Positions 8,609-17,604 of a stretch of DNA of 64,000 nucleotides are shown here, piece by piece; within the stretch, counting starts at the first letter, position 1, and each line of letters starts with the position of its first letter. Both the position numbers and the translations under genes were made by a program. Origin of the DNA: Saccharibacillus alkalitolerans (GTDB lineage Bacteria > Bacillota > Bacilli > Paenibacillales > Paenibacillaceae); NCBI RefSeq assembly GCF_011090185.1, contig NZ_JAAFGS010000003.1, positions 310,001-374,000 on the forward strand. Reading direction: 5' to 3'. The notes under the pieces are model-generated. The model searched no databases and was not told where the DNA came from. It was given only the letters and a program-made list of their open reading frames with translations.

Positions 8609-9103
8609 TTACTCCTCGCCGTCCGTGCCGCGTCCCGGCTTCGCTTTCGGTCCGCGGGAGTAACCCGTGCGCTGCGGCACGTTGGGCGCAATGGCTTCGT
8701 CCGCCGCGCGCACCTGCTCCCGGACTTCGGGATCGGCGATCTCGATTTCCAGTGGGTAAAACGCGAAAGGCTCGCGCTCGTATCGCTCCAGCCTGCCCAA
8801 ATACTCGCGGGCGTCCGCCGTCAGCTTGTCCATCCGGATGCCGAGGCTGTCCGCCGGATAATCGGACAGCTTCCGCACCGCGCTGCGCATCATTTTGCGC
8901 GCGCCTTCGATTTTGTTGTAGGCCCGCTTCACGCTGCCGTTGCGAAAGTGATACAAAGCCACGGCTACCTGCAGCAGCCCCGAATACAGAGGATCGCGGC
9001 CGCGTTCCAACCACAGCTCTTCAAGCACTTCATGGCACTCGAAATAATCGCGGTCGCGATTGAAATAGACCAGGAAAGCGGCCAGATTCGGTTCAACCTT
9101 CAT
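8609..9103 (-). CDS. DUF309 family protein
   Basis: 164 aa. Carries the family signature FECHEVLEELWLERG (about residues 21-35) and GLLQVAVALYHFRNG, followed by helices KRAYNKIEGARKMMRSA and a disordered basic tail (GYSRGPKAKPGRGTDGEE). It is a small helical cytosolic protein of unknown activity; conserved His/Glu suggest a metal or catalytic site but this is not proven for the family. Its start lies inside the 3' end of relQ (11-nt overlap), so it is co-translated with the alarmone synthetase. Confidence 0.87.
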   Translation of the reverse strand: MKVEPNLAAFLVYFNRDRDYFECHEVLEELWLERGRDPLYSGLLQVAVALYHFRNGSVKRAYNKIEGARKMMRSAVRKLSDYPADSLGIRMDKLTADAREYLGRLERYEREPFAFYPLEIEIADPEVREQVRAADEAIAPNVPQRTGYSRGPKAKPGRGTDGEE

Positions 9104-9905
9104 CTTCCGGTTCTTCCTCGTGCTTGGAAGCCATCAGAGCCTTGATCTCCGCCATCATCGCCTTCATCCCTTCGAAATCGCGCGCCAGGAACAGCTCGCT
9201 GAACTTCTGCTGGTAGTCGATCGCTTCCGCGACCAGATGATACGCGTACAGACGATGAATCGTCTTAAGCAGCGTCGATACGATGTTGGCGTCGTCTTCG
9301 AACAGCTTCTGCGCGTCGAGAATTTCTTCCCGGATGCTGGACATCTCGCTATCGAGCACCGAAGCCGCCTGAGCCGACTTTTGCAGCCGAAGCCGCATAT
9401 CGCCGGGAAGCCCGCCGCGGTATTTGTAATTCAGCGAATGCTCGATCGTCGCCCAGAAGTTCATGGCCAACGTCCGGATTTGAATTTCGGCCAGCACGAT
9501 CTTTTGCTCCAGCGCGGTCTGGACCGGATAGCGGATAATCATATGGAAGCTTCGGTAGCCGCTCTCTTTGTAATTGGTGATATAGTCCTTCTCGTAGAGG
9601 ACCGTCAAGTCTTTGCGGGCCCGGATGTACTCCGCCACCCGGCGGATATCTTCGACGAACTGGCACATGATGCGGATGCCGGCGATGTCTTCGATTCCCT
9701 CCTCGAGTTTGTCCAGCGGAACGTCCAGCCGCTCGGCCTTTTCCAATATGCTGGAAATCCGCTTGACCCGTCCCGTGACGAACTCGATCGGCGCGTATTC
9801 TTCGCGCTTTTTCAGTTCGGAGCGCATCGTCTTGAACTTGACTTTCAGTTCTTCGACCGTCTGTTCATATGGAAGCAAAAATGTTTCCCAGTTTCTACCG
9901 TCCAT
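9093..9905 (-). CDS. relQ: Small (p)ppGpp synthetase, RelQ/YjbM (SAS1) type
   Basis: 270 aa, the size of single-domain small alarmone synthetases, with no HD hydrolase, TGS or ACT domain. The synthetase motifs are present: TGRVKRISSI (~44-53), DIAGIRIMCQF, NYKESGYRSFHM (111-122, G-loop side), EIQIRT (140-145) and FWATIEHSLNYKY. It makes ppGpp/pppGpp from GDP/GTP and ATP under envelope or other stress. Start ATG 9905 follows GAGGAGG. It sits 31 nt behind pyrD and overlaps DUF309, forming a three-gene cluster that links pyrimidine synthesis with alarmone production. Confidence 0.92.
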   Translation of the reverse strand: MDGRNWETFLLPYEQTVEELKVKFKTMRSELKKREEYAPIEFVTGRVKRISSILEKAERLDVPLDKLEEGIEDIAGIRIMCQFVEDIRRVAEYIRARKDLTVLYEKDYITNYKESGYRSFHMIIRYPVQTALEQKIVLAEIQIRTLAMNFWATIEHSLNYKYRGGLPGDMRLRLQKSAQAASVLDSEMSSIREEILDAQKLFEDDANIVSTLLKTIHRLYAYHLVAEAIDYQQKFSELFLARDFEGMKAMMAEIKALMASKHEEEPEDEG

Positions 9906-9936
9906 GCTATGTGCCTCCTCGTCTTCCTTCGCCCTT

Positions 9937-11037
9937 TCAGCGGTGGTCGGCGCCGACCGCTTGGGAAATGTGAGCAAACCCGTCTGTTTGCATCAGCCGT
10001 TTGAGCCCGGCATGCAGCTGGCGATTGACTTCCGGACCTTTGTAAATCATGGCCGTGTAAATTTCGACCAGGCTGGCGCCGGCGCGAATTTTGGCATAAG
10101 CGTCTTCCGGCGTGAAGATCCCTCCGCTGCCCACGATCGGCAGCCGGCCTTCGGTCTGCGCATACACCCGGCGGACGATCTCCGTCGAACGCCCCGTCAG
10201 CGGCCGGCCGCTCAGGCCTCCGGATTCGCCGCGGTTGCGGTGCGTAAGCCCTTCGCGGGAGAGCGTCGTATTGGTCGCGATCAGGCCGGATACGCCGCTC
10301 GAGAAGATGGCGTCCACCGTCTCCTCCAGCTCGCCGTCGTTCAAATCGGGAGCGATCTTGACGAATACCGGCTTGGGATCGGCTTCGCCCGCCTGACGCG
10401 CCAGCTCCCCCTTCACCGCGGACAGCAGCGTCCGCAGCCCGTCGCCGTGCTGCAGGCGCCGCAGGTCCGGCGTGTTGGGAGAACTGATATTGACGATAAA
10501 GAAATCCGCGTGCGGGTACAGAACCCGGATGCAGCGCTCGTAATCGAGGTAAGCTTCCTCGTTGGGGGTGACTTTGTTTTTGCCGATATTGACGCCGATC
10601 GGTACCGGCCGTTCCTTCAGTCCCGCCAACCGGGCCGCCATCGCTTCCGCGCCCGAGTTATTGAAGCCCATCCGGTTCACCAGCGCCAGATCCGGCGGAA
10701 GGCGGAACAATCTCGGCTGCTCGTTGCCCGGCTGGCTCAGCGGAGTGACCGTGCCGACTTCCATAAAGCCGAATCCGACCGAGGAAAAGCCCGGCACCGC
10801 CTCGGCGTTTTTGTCCAGTCCGGCGGCCAGGCCGACCGGGGACGGGAAGGACAATCCGGCTACTTCCGAGACCAGCGCTTCGTCGCGCTCCACGCCGTAC
10901 ATGCTGCGCAGCAGCTTCAGGCCGCCGGGCGCATCGGCCGCCCGGCGCATGCCGTCGATGACGAGGTGATGGGCTTTCTCGGGGTCCATCCGAAAAAATA
11001 ACGGTTTGGCAAGGCGTTCATACAGCAAGCGGTTCAC
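9937..11037 (-). CDS. pyrD: Dihydroorotate dehydrogenase, class 2 (quinone-linked)
   Basis: About 366 aa. The class 2 signature NISSPNTPDLR holds serine, not the cysteine of class 1, as catalytic base. FMN/phosphate-binding parts include GFMEVGTVTPLSQPGNEQPRL, MGFNNSGAEAM and the C-terminal VGSGGIF..ASLVEIYTAMIYKGP. The N-terminal helices (LLYERLAKPLFFRMDPEKAHH) fit the membrane-associating extension of class 2 enzymes. It oxidises dihydroorotate to orotate using quinone. Start is GTG 11037 (GAGAAG spaced ~8 nt) or ATG 11043. It is separate from any other pyr gene here. Confidence 0.93.
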   Translation of the reverse strand: MNRLLYERLAKPLFFRMDPEKAHHLVIDGMRRAADAPGGLKLLRSMYGVERDEALVSEVAGLSFPSPVGLAAGLDKNAEAVPGFSSVGFGFMEVGTVTPLSQPGNEQPRLFRLPPDLALVNRMGFNNSGAEAMAARLAGLKERPVPIGVNIGKNKVTPNEEAYLDYERCIRVLYPHADFFIVNISSPNTPDLRRLQHGDGLRTLLSAVKGELARQAGEADPKPVFVKIAPDLNDGELEETVDAIFSSGVSGLIATNTTLSREGLTHRNRGESGGLSGRPLTGRSTEIVRRVYAQTEGRLPIVGSGGIFTPEDAYAKIRAGASLVEIYTAMIYKGPEVNRQLHAGLKRLMQTDGFAHISQAVGADHR

Positions 11038-11241
11038 TCCCATTCTTCTCTTCTGGGAACCACTGCCCGAAATCAAGGAACGAAACGGGAGGAATGCGGC
11101 ATGGCCGCATCCTCACGCCGCGTCGGCTTGCTTCCGGCAGGTTCCAAGTCTCTTAATTTTACCCGGAACCACGTTAAAAGGAAAGCGTTCCGGATTTCGT
11201 TTTTCCTGCTCCGCGCCCGGCCGAAGCGGATAAAAAGCTAC

Positions 11242-11270
11242 TTACAATCCGGCGCAAAGAGATTTACAAT
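11242..11270 (+). promoter_or_regulatory. Sigma-A promoter of the 45-aa membrane protein gene
   Basis: -35 TTACAA (11242-11247), 17-nt spacer, -10 TACAAT (11265-11270), about 30 nt before the start codon. Confidence 0.7.
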
Positions 11271-11305
11271 AATCGTATACCGATATTTCAAAGGAGTCGA
11301 TGTCG

Positions 11306-11443
11306 ATGGCCGCCAAACGCAAACCGCCAGCCCTGCAGCAGAAAAAGGAAGAGATCAACCGCAAAGCCGCCCTCTGGGTCGGCGGCAGCATCGCGCTGTT
11401 CATTCTCGTGGTCAGCGCGCTGATCGTCTGGGCCCAGCTCTGA
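11306..11443 (+). CDS. Small single-pass membrane protein (45 aa)
   Basis: ATG 11306 lies 9 nt after AAAGGAG; an ATG two codons earlier is too close to that site. The product has a basic N-terminus (KRKPPALQQKKEEINRK) and one hydrophobic helix (WVGGSIALFILVVSALIVW, ~24-42), so it should insert with the N-terminus inside. A good promoter and ribosome site argue that it is real despite its size. A hairpin with a weak T-run follows at 11484. Function unknown. Confidence 0.78.
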   Translation: MAAKRKPPALQQKKEEINRKAALWVGGSIALFILVVSALIVWAQL

Positions 11444-11483
11444 CCTTTTTCACCGCGGATTCGAAGGCGCGTTTCCAGCATTC

Positions 11484-11521
11484 AGCCCGGCATTCGGCCT
11501 ATCCGCCGAATCCGGGCTTTC
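11484..11521 (+). terminator. Hairpin between convergent genes
   Basis: Stem AGCCCGG.ATTCGGC / GCCGAAT.CCGGGCT, 14 paired bases, followed on the plus strand by a short TTTCGT. Probable terminator for the small membrane protein gene. Confidence 0.5.
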
Positions 11522-11522
11522 G

Positions 11523-12878
11523 TCAGTTCAACCACTTATACACTTTTTTGTCATTGGTCTGATCCTGCCGGTTTTCCGAACGGAAGCGCTGTTTCGGCAC
11601 CAGCGTCTCTTCCGGCAGCACGTCGTCGGCAAGCGTCACTTTGGTGCCCGCCGGCACCAAATCGAACAGTTCTTCGATGTCTTCCCTGTTCATGCGCACG
11701 CAGCCGTGCGATTCGTCGCCGCCGATGCTCTCCGGTTCGTCCGTGCCGTGAATCGCGTAGTCGGTATCCGACAGCTGCATGCCTCGGCTTCCGAATTCGC
11801 CGTCCGACCTGCCGTTCGGGTTGACCACCTTGTCGCTGATGACATAAGTTCCCGTCGGCGTCCTGCTTCCTCCGAGCCCCACCTCATAACTCCGCAGCAG
11901 CACGTTTCCGCTTACGAGAGCCAAGCGGTGCCGGCTGCGATCGACGACGATCTCGAGCGGTTCGTCCAGATACGGGCTGCCGCCGAGCGTAGCCGCCGAT
12001 ACGGAAGGGCCGCCCTCCGAAGGCGGCGGAACTTCCTGGCCGTAAGCTTTGCGCTTCGACATCGCGGCCATGACCGCGAACGAGCGCTTCATCGCCGGCG
12101 TGGAGCCCGAAAGCACGTTGCGGGGAAACGGACGGTTCAGTTCCTCCAGACTTCCCGGCAGCTTTCCGGCGCCTTCCCGGTAATGGACGATGGCGGAAGA
12201 CAACGCCGCAAGGCTCTCCTGCTCGTTCATCCAGACGCGAGCCGCTTTGCGTTCGGCGCCCGACACGTTCGCCTCGCAGTCGCACGTCTTTGGATCGTAG
12301 CTGCGCAGCACGCTTTCCCCGGGAGCCGACCCGGGCTCGATCTCCGCGATGACCGGCGCGGTTTTGTTCCACAGCAGCCATTTCCCGCTTCGTTCCAGAC
12401 CGAGAACGGAAACGGGCACCCTGCGCCCGTCCTGCAGATAAGCGGCCGCGGCCGTTCCGAGCGAAGCCGGATTGCCGGTCTCGCCCGCCGTGAACACTTC
12501 CGGCGCGGCGTCCGGCGCGGCGCCCGCCAATACGTCCGGCTGCGCGGCTGTTCTCGGCACGTTCATGCCCGGCGCCTCCGCGTAGCGGAAGCCGGCCAGG
12601 AGCAGAAGTACCGCCAGCAGCAGCCACCTGCGGCGCCCCGCCGCCTTTTTCTGCCTTTTTTCCGCGGCCAGATGCAGTTTCTCCTCATATTCGGCCAGAA
12701 TGTCTTCCGGCACATGCGCATGTTCGTACGCCTCGTAGACTTCCTGCGCTTTGTTGAAACAGTAGTTCGCCTTGCCCGGCTGCCCGTCGGCTTCATACTC
12801 CTTGCCCAGCAAGTACCAGGCCATCTTGTTGTCCGGATGTTCGCGCACATACTGTTTCAAATGGGGAAAACGGGTCAT
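11523..12878 (-). CDS. Membrane-anchored L,D-transpeptidase (YkuD domain)
   Basis: 451 aa. The cytosolic N-terminal ~60 residues look like one TPR-type helical hairpin (MAWYLLGKEYEADGQPGKANYCFNKAQEVYEAY). A transmembrane helix follows at ~84-98 (WLLLAVLLLLAGF), then a long extracytoplasmic region. The C-terminal YkuD domain has IVVDRSRHRLALVSG, YAIHGTDEPESIGG and the catalytic SHGCVRM (390-396, Cys393). It should form 3-3 peptidoglycan crosslinks or attach proteins to the wall. Start ATG 12878 follows AAAGGAG. The N-terminal cytosolic TPR on an L,D-transpeptidase is seen in Paenibacillaceae-like proteins and may bind a partner. Confidence 0.9.
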   Translation of the reverse strand: MTRFPHLKQYVREHPDNKMAWYLLGKEYEADGQPGKANYCFNKAQEVYEAYEHAHVPEDILAEYEEKLHLAAEKRQKKAAGRRRWLLLAVLLLLAGFRYAEAPGMNVPRTAAQPDVLAGAAPDAAPEVFTAGETGNPASLGTAAAAYLQDGRRVPVSVLGLERSGKWLLWNKTAPVIAEIEPGSAPGESVLRSYDPKTCDCEANVSGAERKAARVWMNEQESLAALSSAIVHYREGAGKLPGSLEELNRPFPRNVLSGSTPAMKRSFAVMAAMSKRKAYGQEVPPPSEGGPSVSAATLGGSPYLDEPLEIVVDRSRHRLALVSGNVLLRSYEVGLGGSRTPTGTYVISDKVVNPNGRSDGEFGSRGMQLSDTDYAIHGTDEPESIGGDESHGCVRMNREDIEELFDLVPAGTKVTLADDVLPEETLVPKQRFRSENRQDQTNDKKVYKWLN

Positions 12879-12927
12879 TGCCCTTCGCTCCTTTGCCGGA
12901 ATATGCACCCGCAGGGCTCCTCTCCGC

Positions 12928-12971
12928 AAAAAAAGCGCCTCCCGCCTGTACGTTCAGGAGAGAGACGCTTT
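12928..12971 (-). terminator. Intrinsic terminator of the ferredoxin gene
   Basis: On the minus strand, stem AAAGCGTCTC..CCTG / CAGG..GGAGGCGCTTT followed by seven T. Confidence 0.85.
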
Positions 12972-13010
12972 ATCCCGGATCTGCCCTGTATTCGGCGCTT
13001 GCGAGTCGAA

Positions 13011-13265
<255 letters not shown>

Positions 13266-13337
13266 CTACTCTATTCTCTATCGGCCGTGCCGATTCTTTT
13301 GCCAAGAAGCTGCTTTCGCTAGGCTTTCATCCTTCTA

Positions 13338-13366
13338 ACTATAATATAAACCTTTTTTGATTTCAA
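13338..13366 (-). promoter_or_regulatory. Sigma-A promoter of fer
   Basis: On the minus strand: -35 TTGAAA (13361-13366), 17-nt spacer, -10 TATAGT (13338-13343). Confidence 0.75.
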
Positions 13367-13385
13367 TGTATCTTACGTTTCATTT

Positions 13386-14675
13386 TCATTCGTTTTCCCG
13401 CTTCCCGCCGCGCTCCCCATGGAAAGAAATGCCCGGCGTGCGGCCCGCTTTCATGCGCTTCGTGCCGTCTTCTTCCAGCATGCCGGCGGTCATCAGGGCG
13501 TCTTCGCCGAATTTGTCGCGCAGCTTGTCCATAATTTCCGTCAGCTTTTCCTTTTTCGGCTGCCGTTCGTAATCGAACAGATCAAGCTGGATCGCGGCGG
13601 CGCTTTTGTCGGTCAAATTCTGAGCGGCCACGCCGAGCAGCCGGACCGGCTTGCCGTCGTCCCAGTGTCTCAGATACAGCGCCTTCGCCTCGCGGTAAAT
13701 GTCGTCCGCCGCTTCCGTCGGAATCTCCAGCGTGCGCGAACGGGTGATCGTTTTCATCTCGGGCGTGCGGATCGTGATCTGCACCGCGCCGGCAAGCAGA
13801 TGCTGCTTTCTCATGCGCCGCGCCACCTGATCGCTCAAGTTCAGCAGCACTCGCAGCGCTTCCGACGACTCGGTCACGTCGTACGGCAGCGTGGTGGTAT
13901 GGCCGACCGACTTGCTCGGTTCGGGCACCGACTGCACTTCCGACTGATCCAGACCGTTGGCCGCCCGCTTCATCCAGGACCCGAACACGCCGAATGCGGA
14001 TTGCAGCCTTTTTTCTTCGGTCTGCGCCAGCTCGCCGATCGTCCGGATGCCGAGCCGGTTCAGCTTCTCCGCCGTTTTGGCGCCCACGCCGAACAGCTCG
14101 CCGCACGGTCTGCCCCACAGCGTCTGCGGCAGATCGCGGATGCGCAGCACGGAAATGCCGCTGGGCTTTTTCATGTCGGACGCCATCTTGGCCAGCAGTT
14201 TGTTCGGAGCCACTCCGACGGAACACGGCAGGGACAATTCGTTTTGAATGCGCCGCTGAATCTGTTCCGCGATCTCCAGCGGCGTGCCGAACTGCCTCGA
14301 GCCCGTAATGTCCATATAGCACTCGTCGATCGACGTCGCTTCGATCATCGGCGTATAGCTGTACAGAATTTCGCGAAAAGCCCGCGAATACGCCCGGTAC
14401 AGCCGAAAGTCGGGCTTGATCAGGATCAGCGACGGACACAGCTTCAGCGCCTGGTTCGCCGTCATGCCCGTCCGCACCCCTTTCCGTCTGGCCGGGTAGG
14501 AACTGGTGACGACGATGCCGCGCCTTTTTTCGCTGTCTCCGGCGACCGCCGTCATCTTCCCCCGGTACAATTCGGGATTTTCCGCTTCGTGCACCGAGCA
14601 GTAGAACGCGTTCATGTCGACATGCAAAATGACCCGTCCCTTGGACGGGTAATACCGGTTCACGTCTTCCGCCAC
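13386..14675 (-). CDS. dinB: DNA polymerase IV (Y-family)
   Basis: 429 aa. Palm motifs ILHVDMNAFYCSVHE (Asp20) and TSIDECYMDITG hold the catalytic acidic residues. GVAPNKLLAKMASDMKKPSG and the helix-hairpin-helix region LFGVGAKTAEKLNRLGIRTIGEL follow, then a little-finger domain (TTTLPYDV..). The tail has a beta-clamp motif QLDLFDY. It is an error-prone translesion polymerase. Start GTG 14675 has a GGAGGA site 7-8 nt before it. No LexA-type box is evident in the 140 bp between it and cimA. Confidence 0.94.
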   Translation of the reverse strand: MAEDVNRYYPSKGRVILHVDMNAFYCSVHEAENPELYRGKMTAVAGDSEKRRGIVVTSSYPARRKGVRTGMTANQALKLCPSLILIKPDFRLYRAYSRAFREILYSYTPMIEATSIDECYMDITGSRQFGTPLEIAEQIQRRIQNELSLPCSVGVAPNKLLAKMASDMKKPSGISVLRIRDLPQTLWGRPCGELFGVGAKTAEKLNRLGIRTIGELAQTEEKRLQSAFGVFGSWMKRAANGLDQSEVQSVPEPSKSVGHTTTLPYDVTESSEALRVLLNLSDQVARRMRKQHLLAGAVQITIRTPEMKTITRSRTLEIPTEAADDIYREAKALYLRHWDDGKPVRLLGVAAQNLTDKSAAAIQLDLFDYERQPKKEKLTEIMDKLRDKFGEDALMTAGMLEEDGTKRMKAGRTPGISFHGERGGKRENE

Positions 14676-14815
14676 CTTTGCTCCTCCTTTTCCGCCGCTG
14701 ACCGGCAAACGTTTGTTTCCTTATTTTATCGCAAAATTGTGTGCCCGACCACTATACCGGTTTAAAGCGTTCATGCTATAATCGACAATTAATACGAACG
14801 GAAGGGAGCAGTTCC

Positions 14816-16432
14816 ATGACACGGTCCATCACCATTTTCGATACGACACTCCGAGACGGCACGCAGGGGGAAGGCATCAGCCTCTCGGCCGACGACAAGC
14901 TGAAGATCGCCGTGAGGCTGGACGAACTCGGCGTGCATTACATCGAGGGAGGCAATCCGGGCAGCAACGGCAAGGACGTGGAATTTTTCCGCCGGGTCCG
15001 GGAGCTGAATCTCAAGGCCAAAATTACGGCTTTCGGCAGCACGCGACGCAAGGGCGGATCGGCCGAAGACGACGAGAACCTTCGCCGAATCGCGGAATCC
15101 GGCGCGCAGGCGGCGACGCTGGTGGGCAAGTCGTGGGACTTCCACGTGCATACCGCGCTGCAGACGACGCTGGAAGAAAACCTGGCGATGATCGAAGATT
15201 CGATCTCTTATTTGAAGCGGAGCGGGCTGGAAGTGATCTTCGACGCGGAACATTTCTTCGACGGGTTCAAGCATAATGCGGAGTATGCGAAGTCGGTGCT
15301 GCGCGCCGCTTCGGAGGCGGGGGCGGATTGGCTCGTCCTGTGCGACACCAACGGAGGAACCATGCCGGACGAAATCGGAAGCACGGTGGCGGCCCTGGTG
15401 CGGGAAATGCCCGCCGTCCGCTTCGGCATCCATACGCATAACGACTGCGAACTTGCCGTCGCCAATTCGCTCAGCGCGGTCGCCGCGGGCGCTCTGCAGG
15501 TCCAGGGGACGATCAACGGCTACGGCGAACGCTGCGGCAATGCGAATCTGTGCTCGGTTATTCCGAATCTCCAGCTCAAGCAGGGTCTGAAGTGCCTGCC
15601 CGAAGAAAAGCTGGCGCAGCTGTCTTCGGCCGCCCGCTATGTGAGCGAGATCGCCAACGTGCATATGCCGGCCGGACAGCCTTACGTGGGCAGCGCGGCG
15701 TTCGCGCACAAAGGCGGCATCCACGTCTCCGCGATCTTGCGGGATTCCCGCACGTACGAGCATATCGCCCCCGAGCTTGTCGGCAACAAGCAGCGGGTCC
15801 TCGTCTCCGAACTGGCCGGACAGAGCAATCTGGTGTCCAAGGCGCAGGAGCTCGGCATCGAACTCGATCCCAAAAGCCCGCAGGCCGCGGACACCATCGG
15901 GCGAATCAAGGACCTCGAGCATCGCGGCTACCAGTTCGAAGGCGCCGACGCTTCGCTCGAGCTGCTGCTGCGCGAAGCCGGAGGCGAGGTGCGCGAGCTG
16001 TTCACGTTCGAATCGTTTAAAATGCTGGTGGAAAAATCGGCGGGCAAGCCGGTCGTGTCCGAAGCGTTCGTCAAGCTGCGGATCGGCGGAGAAAGCCTGT
16101 ATACGGCCGGCGAAGGCAACGGTCCGGTCAACGCTCTCGACAACGCGCTTCGCAAAGCGCTGCTCCAGTATTATCCGCAGCTGACCGACATGCACCTGAG
16201 CGACTATAAGGTCCGCGTGCTGGACGACAAGGAGGCGACCGCCTCGAAAGTCCGCGTCTTGATCGAATCGCGCGACGCGGACAGCGCCTGGAGCACGGTG
16301 GGCGTATCGGGCAACGTGATCGAAGCGAGCTGGGAGGCGCTCGTCGACAGTATGCGCTATGCCCTTCTGGGCCAGGAACCGGCGCTTCCGGTCGCGGCCG
16401 CCGAACCCCGTCCCGGACTGCTCAACCATTAA
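14816..16432 (+). CDS. cimA: (R)-citramalate synthase
   Basis: 538 aa, the length of CimA rather than the shorter homocitrate synthases. The TIM-barrel HMGL-like domain has FDTTLRDGTQGEG (9-20, substrate/metal), CDTNGGTMPDE, FGIHTHNDCELAVAN (metal His pair) and NGYGERCGNANLCSV. The C-terminal LeuA-type allosteric domain includes FESFKMLVEKSAGKP and GEGNGPVNALDNALRKAL. It condenses acetyl-CoA with pyruvate, giving a threonine-independent route to 2-oxobutyrate for isoleucine. ATG 14816 follows GAAGGGAG, and a TATAAT box lies at 14777-14782. Assignment over LeuA rests on sequence similarity. Confidence 0.9.
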   Translation: MTRSITIFDTTLRDGTQGEGISLSADDKLKIAVRLDELGVHYIEGGNPGSNGKDVEFFRRVRELNLKAKITAFGSTRRKGGSAEDDENLRRIAESGAQAATLVGKSWDFHVHTALQTTLEENLAMIEDSISYLKRSGLEVIFDAEHFFDGFKHNAEYAKSVLRAASEAGADWLVLCDTNGGTMPDEIGSTVAALVREMPAVRFGIHTHNDCELAVANSLSAVAAGALQVQGTINGYGERCGNANLCSVIPNLQLKQGLKCLPEEKLAQLSSAARYVSEIANVHMPAGQPYVGSAAFAHKGGIHVSAILRDSRTYEHIAPELVGNKQRVLVSELAGQSNLVSKAQELGIELDPKSPQAADTIGRIKDLEHRGYQFEGADASLELLLREAGGEVRELFTFESFKMLVEKSAGKPVVSEAFVKLRIGGESLYTAGEGNGPVNALDNALRKALLQYYPQLTDMHLSDYKVRVLDDKEATASKVRVLIESRDADSAWSTVGVSGNVIEASWEALVDSMRYALLGQEPALPVAAAEPRPGLLNH

Positions 16433-16866
16433 CCGGTGAACAAAAAGAACGCAAAAAAAGAGGCTTGCCGCCGCAGCGGAAAGCCCAGTTGAGAGGGGTA
16501 AACATGGGTCGCAGGCCTTGAGGGAACGGCGCCTCGTCATAAATCGAGGATCGGTTTCCGCACGAAATCCGATCCTTCAGCCGAAGCCCGTTCCGTTCGG
16601 GACCCGCGGGGGTAAATCCTGGGCCTTGCCGCTTCGCGCCGGAATGCGGGTAGCCCGTTCCGACGCGGAAGCCTACGCAGCGGGCGGCATGCATACCGGA
16701 TACTCCGGTGCGCACCGTAGCGCCAGACCCGCCGCCTGCTTGCGAATTCCGTCCTGCCCGCCCAAGGTTCGGCCGGGGGATGCGACGCCCGGCCGTTATC
16801 GGTCCCGGAGCGCCGCGTTCCCCGGCTTTTTGACGCGGTGCCGGAGAATGCGCAATAAGATTCCTG
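16433..16866. other. 434-bp intergenic region able to form a branched structure
   Basis: No convincing gene. The sequence is unusually self-complementary. 16506-16510 (GGGTC) pairs with 16601-16605; 16523-16529 (GGAACGG) pairs with 16588-16594. Inside are hairpins 16532-16536/16545-16549 and a 7-bp stem GGATCGG/CCGATCC (16548-16554/16569-16575). A GGGGTAAA box occurs twice (16494 and 16609 regions), each followed by GGG. The block ends on the minus strand at the terminator 16453-16485. It could be a minus-strand sRNA or a long structured 3' UTR of the exonuclease operon. A plus-strand riboswitch is unlikely because the next gene is convergent. Confidence 0.5.
16453..16485 (-). terminator. Intrinsic terminator, minus strand
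   Basis: Hairpin GGCTT.CCGC / GCGG.AAGCC followed on the minus strand by CTTTTTTT. It would end transcripts of the amt-DUF294-exonuclease operon or a separate small RNA. Confidence 0.7.
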
Positions 16867-17604
16867 TCATGTGCTGCTCAGCCGCGCGTAGAGATCCCCG
16901 AGCGTGGAGATCTGGCTTTCCTTCACCCGGTTCATATATCCGCCCCACAATTCGGCCGTCATAAGCGAATCCCCCAGCGCATGATGGCGTTCCTTGATCT
17001 CGATGCCTTCCTCCAGCAGCAGTTCGTCCAACCCGTAGCCGGCCCTGAACGGATCAAGCAGCTTCGCGATCATCATCGTGTCGATCACTCGATGCGTCAA
17101 ATGCGCTTTCGACGTCTTCCAAAGCGCGGTATTCAAAAACGCCTTATCGTGCGCGCTGGCGTGCGCCACCAGTACGGAATGCCCGATAAAGGCCATAAAA
17201 TCGTGCAGCGCTTCGATCAGCGAAGGAGCCTCCGCCACCATGTCCGGCGTAATGCCGGTCAATTCCGTAATATGCGGCGGAATCTCGACGCGCGGATTGA
17301 CGAGCGTATAGAAGGTCTCGTCCTCCAGCACCCGGTCCCCTTTCATCTTCACCGCTCCGAACGACAGGATCTCATCGCCCTTCTGACAGTTGAAGCCCGT
17401 CGTCTCCAGATCGAACACGACGGTCTCGAGCTCCGACAGCGGGGTAATGAGCGCTTCGGGTCTGCGCTGCTCCCGGCTGAGCGAGCGGATAAACGCCATC
17501 TGATGGGCGCTTTGTCCCCCGAACACCGAGGCTACCGCGGAAGGAACCCCTCCGCTGCGCAGCATGTTCCAGAATCCGCTTCTCGACCCGGCCGGTTCCT
17601 TCAT
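16867..17604 (-). CDS. DnaQ-like DEDDh 3'-5' exonuclease
   Basis: 245 aa. Exo I motif VFDLETTGFNCQKGDEI, Exo II region HASAHDKAFLN and Exo III motif HHALGDSLMTAELW (DEDDh histidine) are all present and in order. The ~55-residue N-terminal extension is basic and of unknown role. It removes nucleotides from 3' ends of DNA or RNA; lack of a polymerase fusion suggests a stand-alone proofreading or repair/turnover enzyme. Start ATG 17604 overlaps the stop of the preceding nucleotidyltransferase gene by ATGA. Confidence 0.9.
   Translation of the reverse strand: MKEPAGSRSGFWNMLRSGGVPSAVASVFGGQSAHQMAFIRSLSREQRRPEALITPLSELETVVFDLETTGFNCQKGDEILSFGAVKMKGDRVLEDETFYTLVNPRVEIPPHITELTGITPDMVAEAPSLIEALHDFMAFIGHSVLVAHASAHDKAFLNTALWKTSKAHLTHRVIDTMMIAKLLDPFRAGYGLDELLLEEGIEIKERHHALGDSLMTAELWGGYMNRVKESQISTLGDLYARLSST

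Noticed and set aside
14700-14725. CAAACGTTTG palindrome upstream of dinB as LexA box
   Set aside because: Lacks the CGAAC-N4-GTTCG spacing of Firmicute LexA sites.
16492-16620. Plus-strand riboswitch (c-di-AMP ydaO-like boxes GCCGAA, GGGACCC, GGGGGTAAA)
   Set aside because: The 3' half of the ydaO consensus is missing and the downstream gene is on the opposite strand.
16518-16964. Plus-strand frame in the structured intergenic region
   Set aside because: No ribosome site, Arg/Pro-rich composition, runs into the convergent exonuclease gene.
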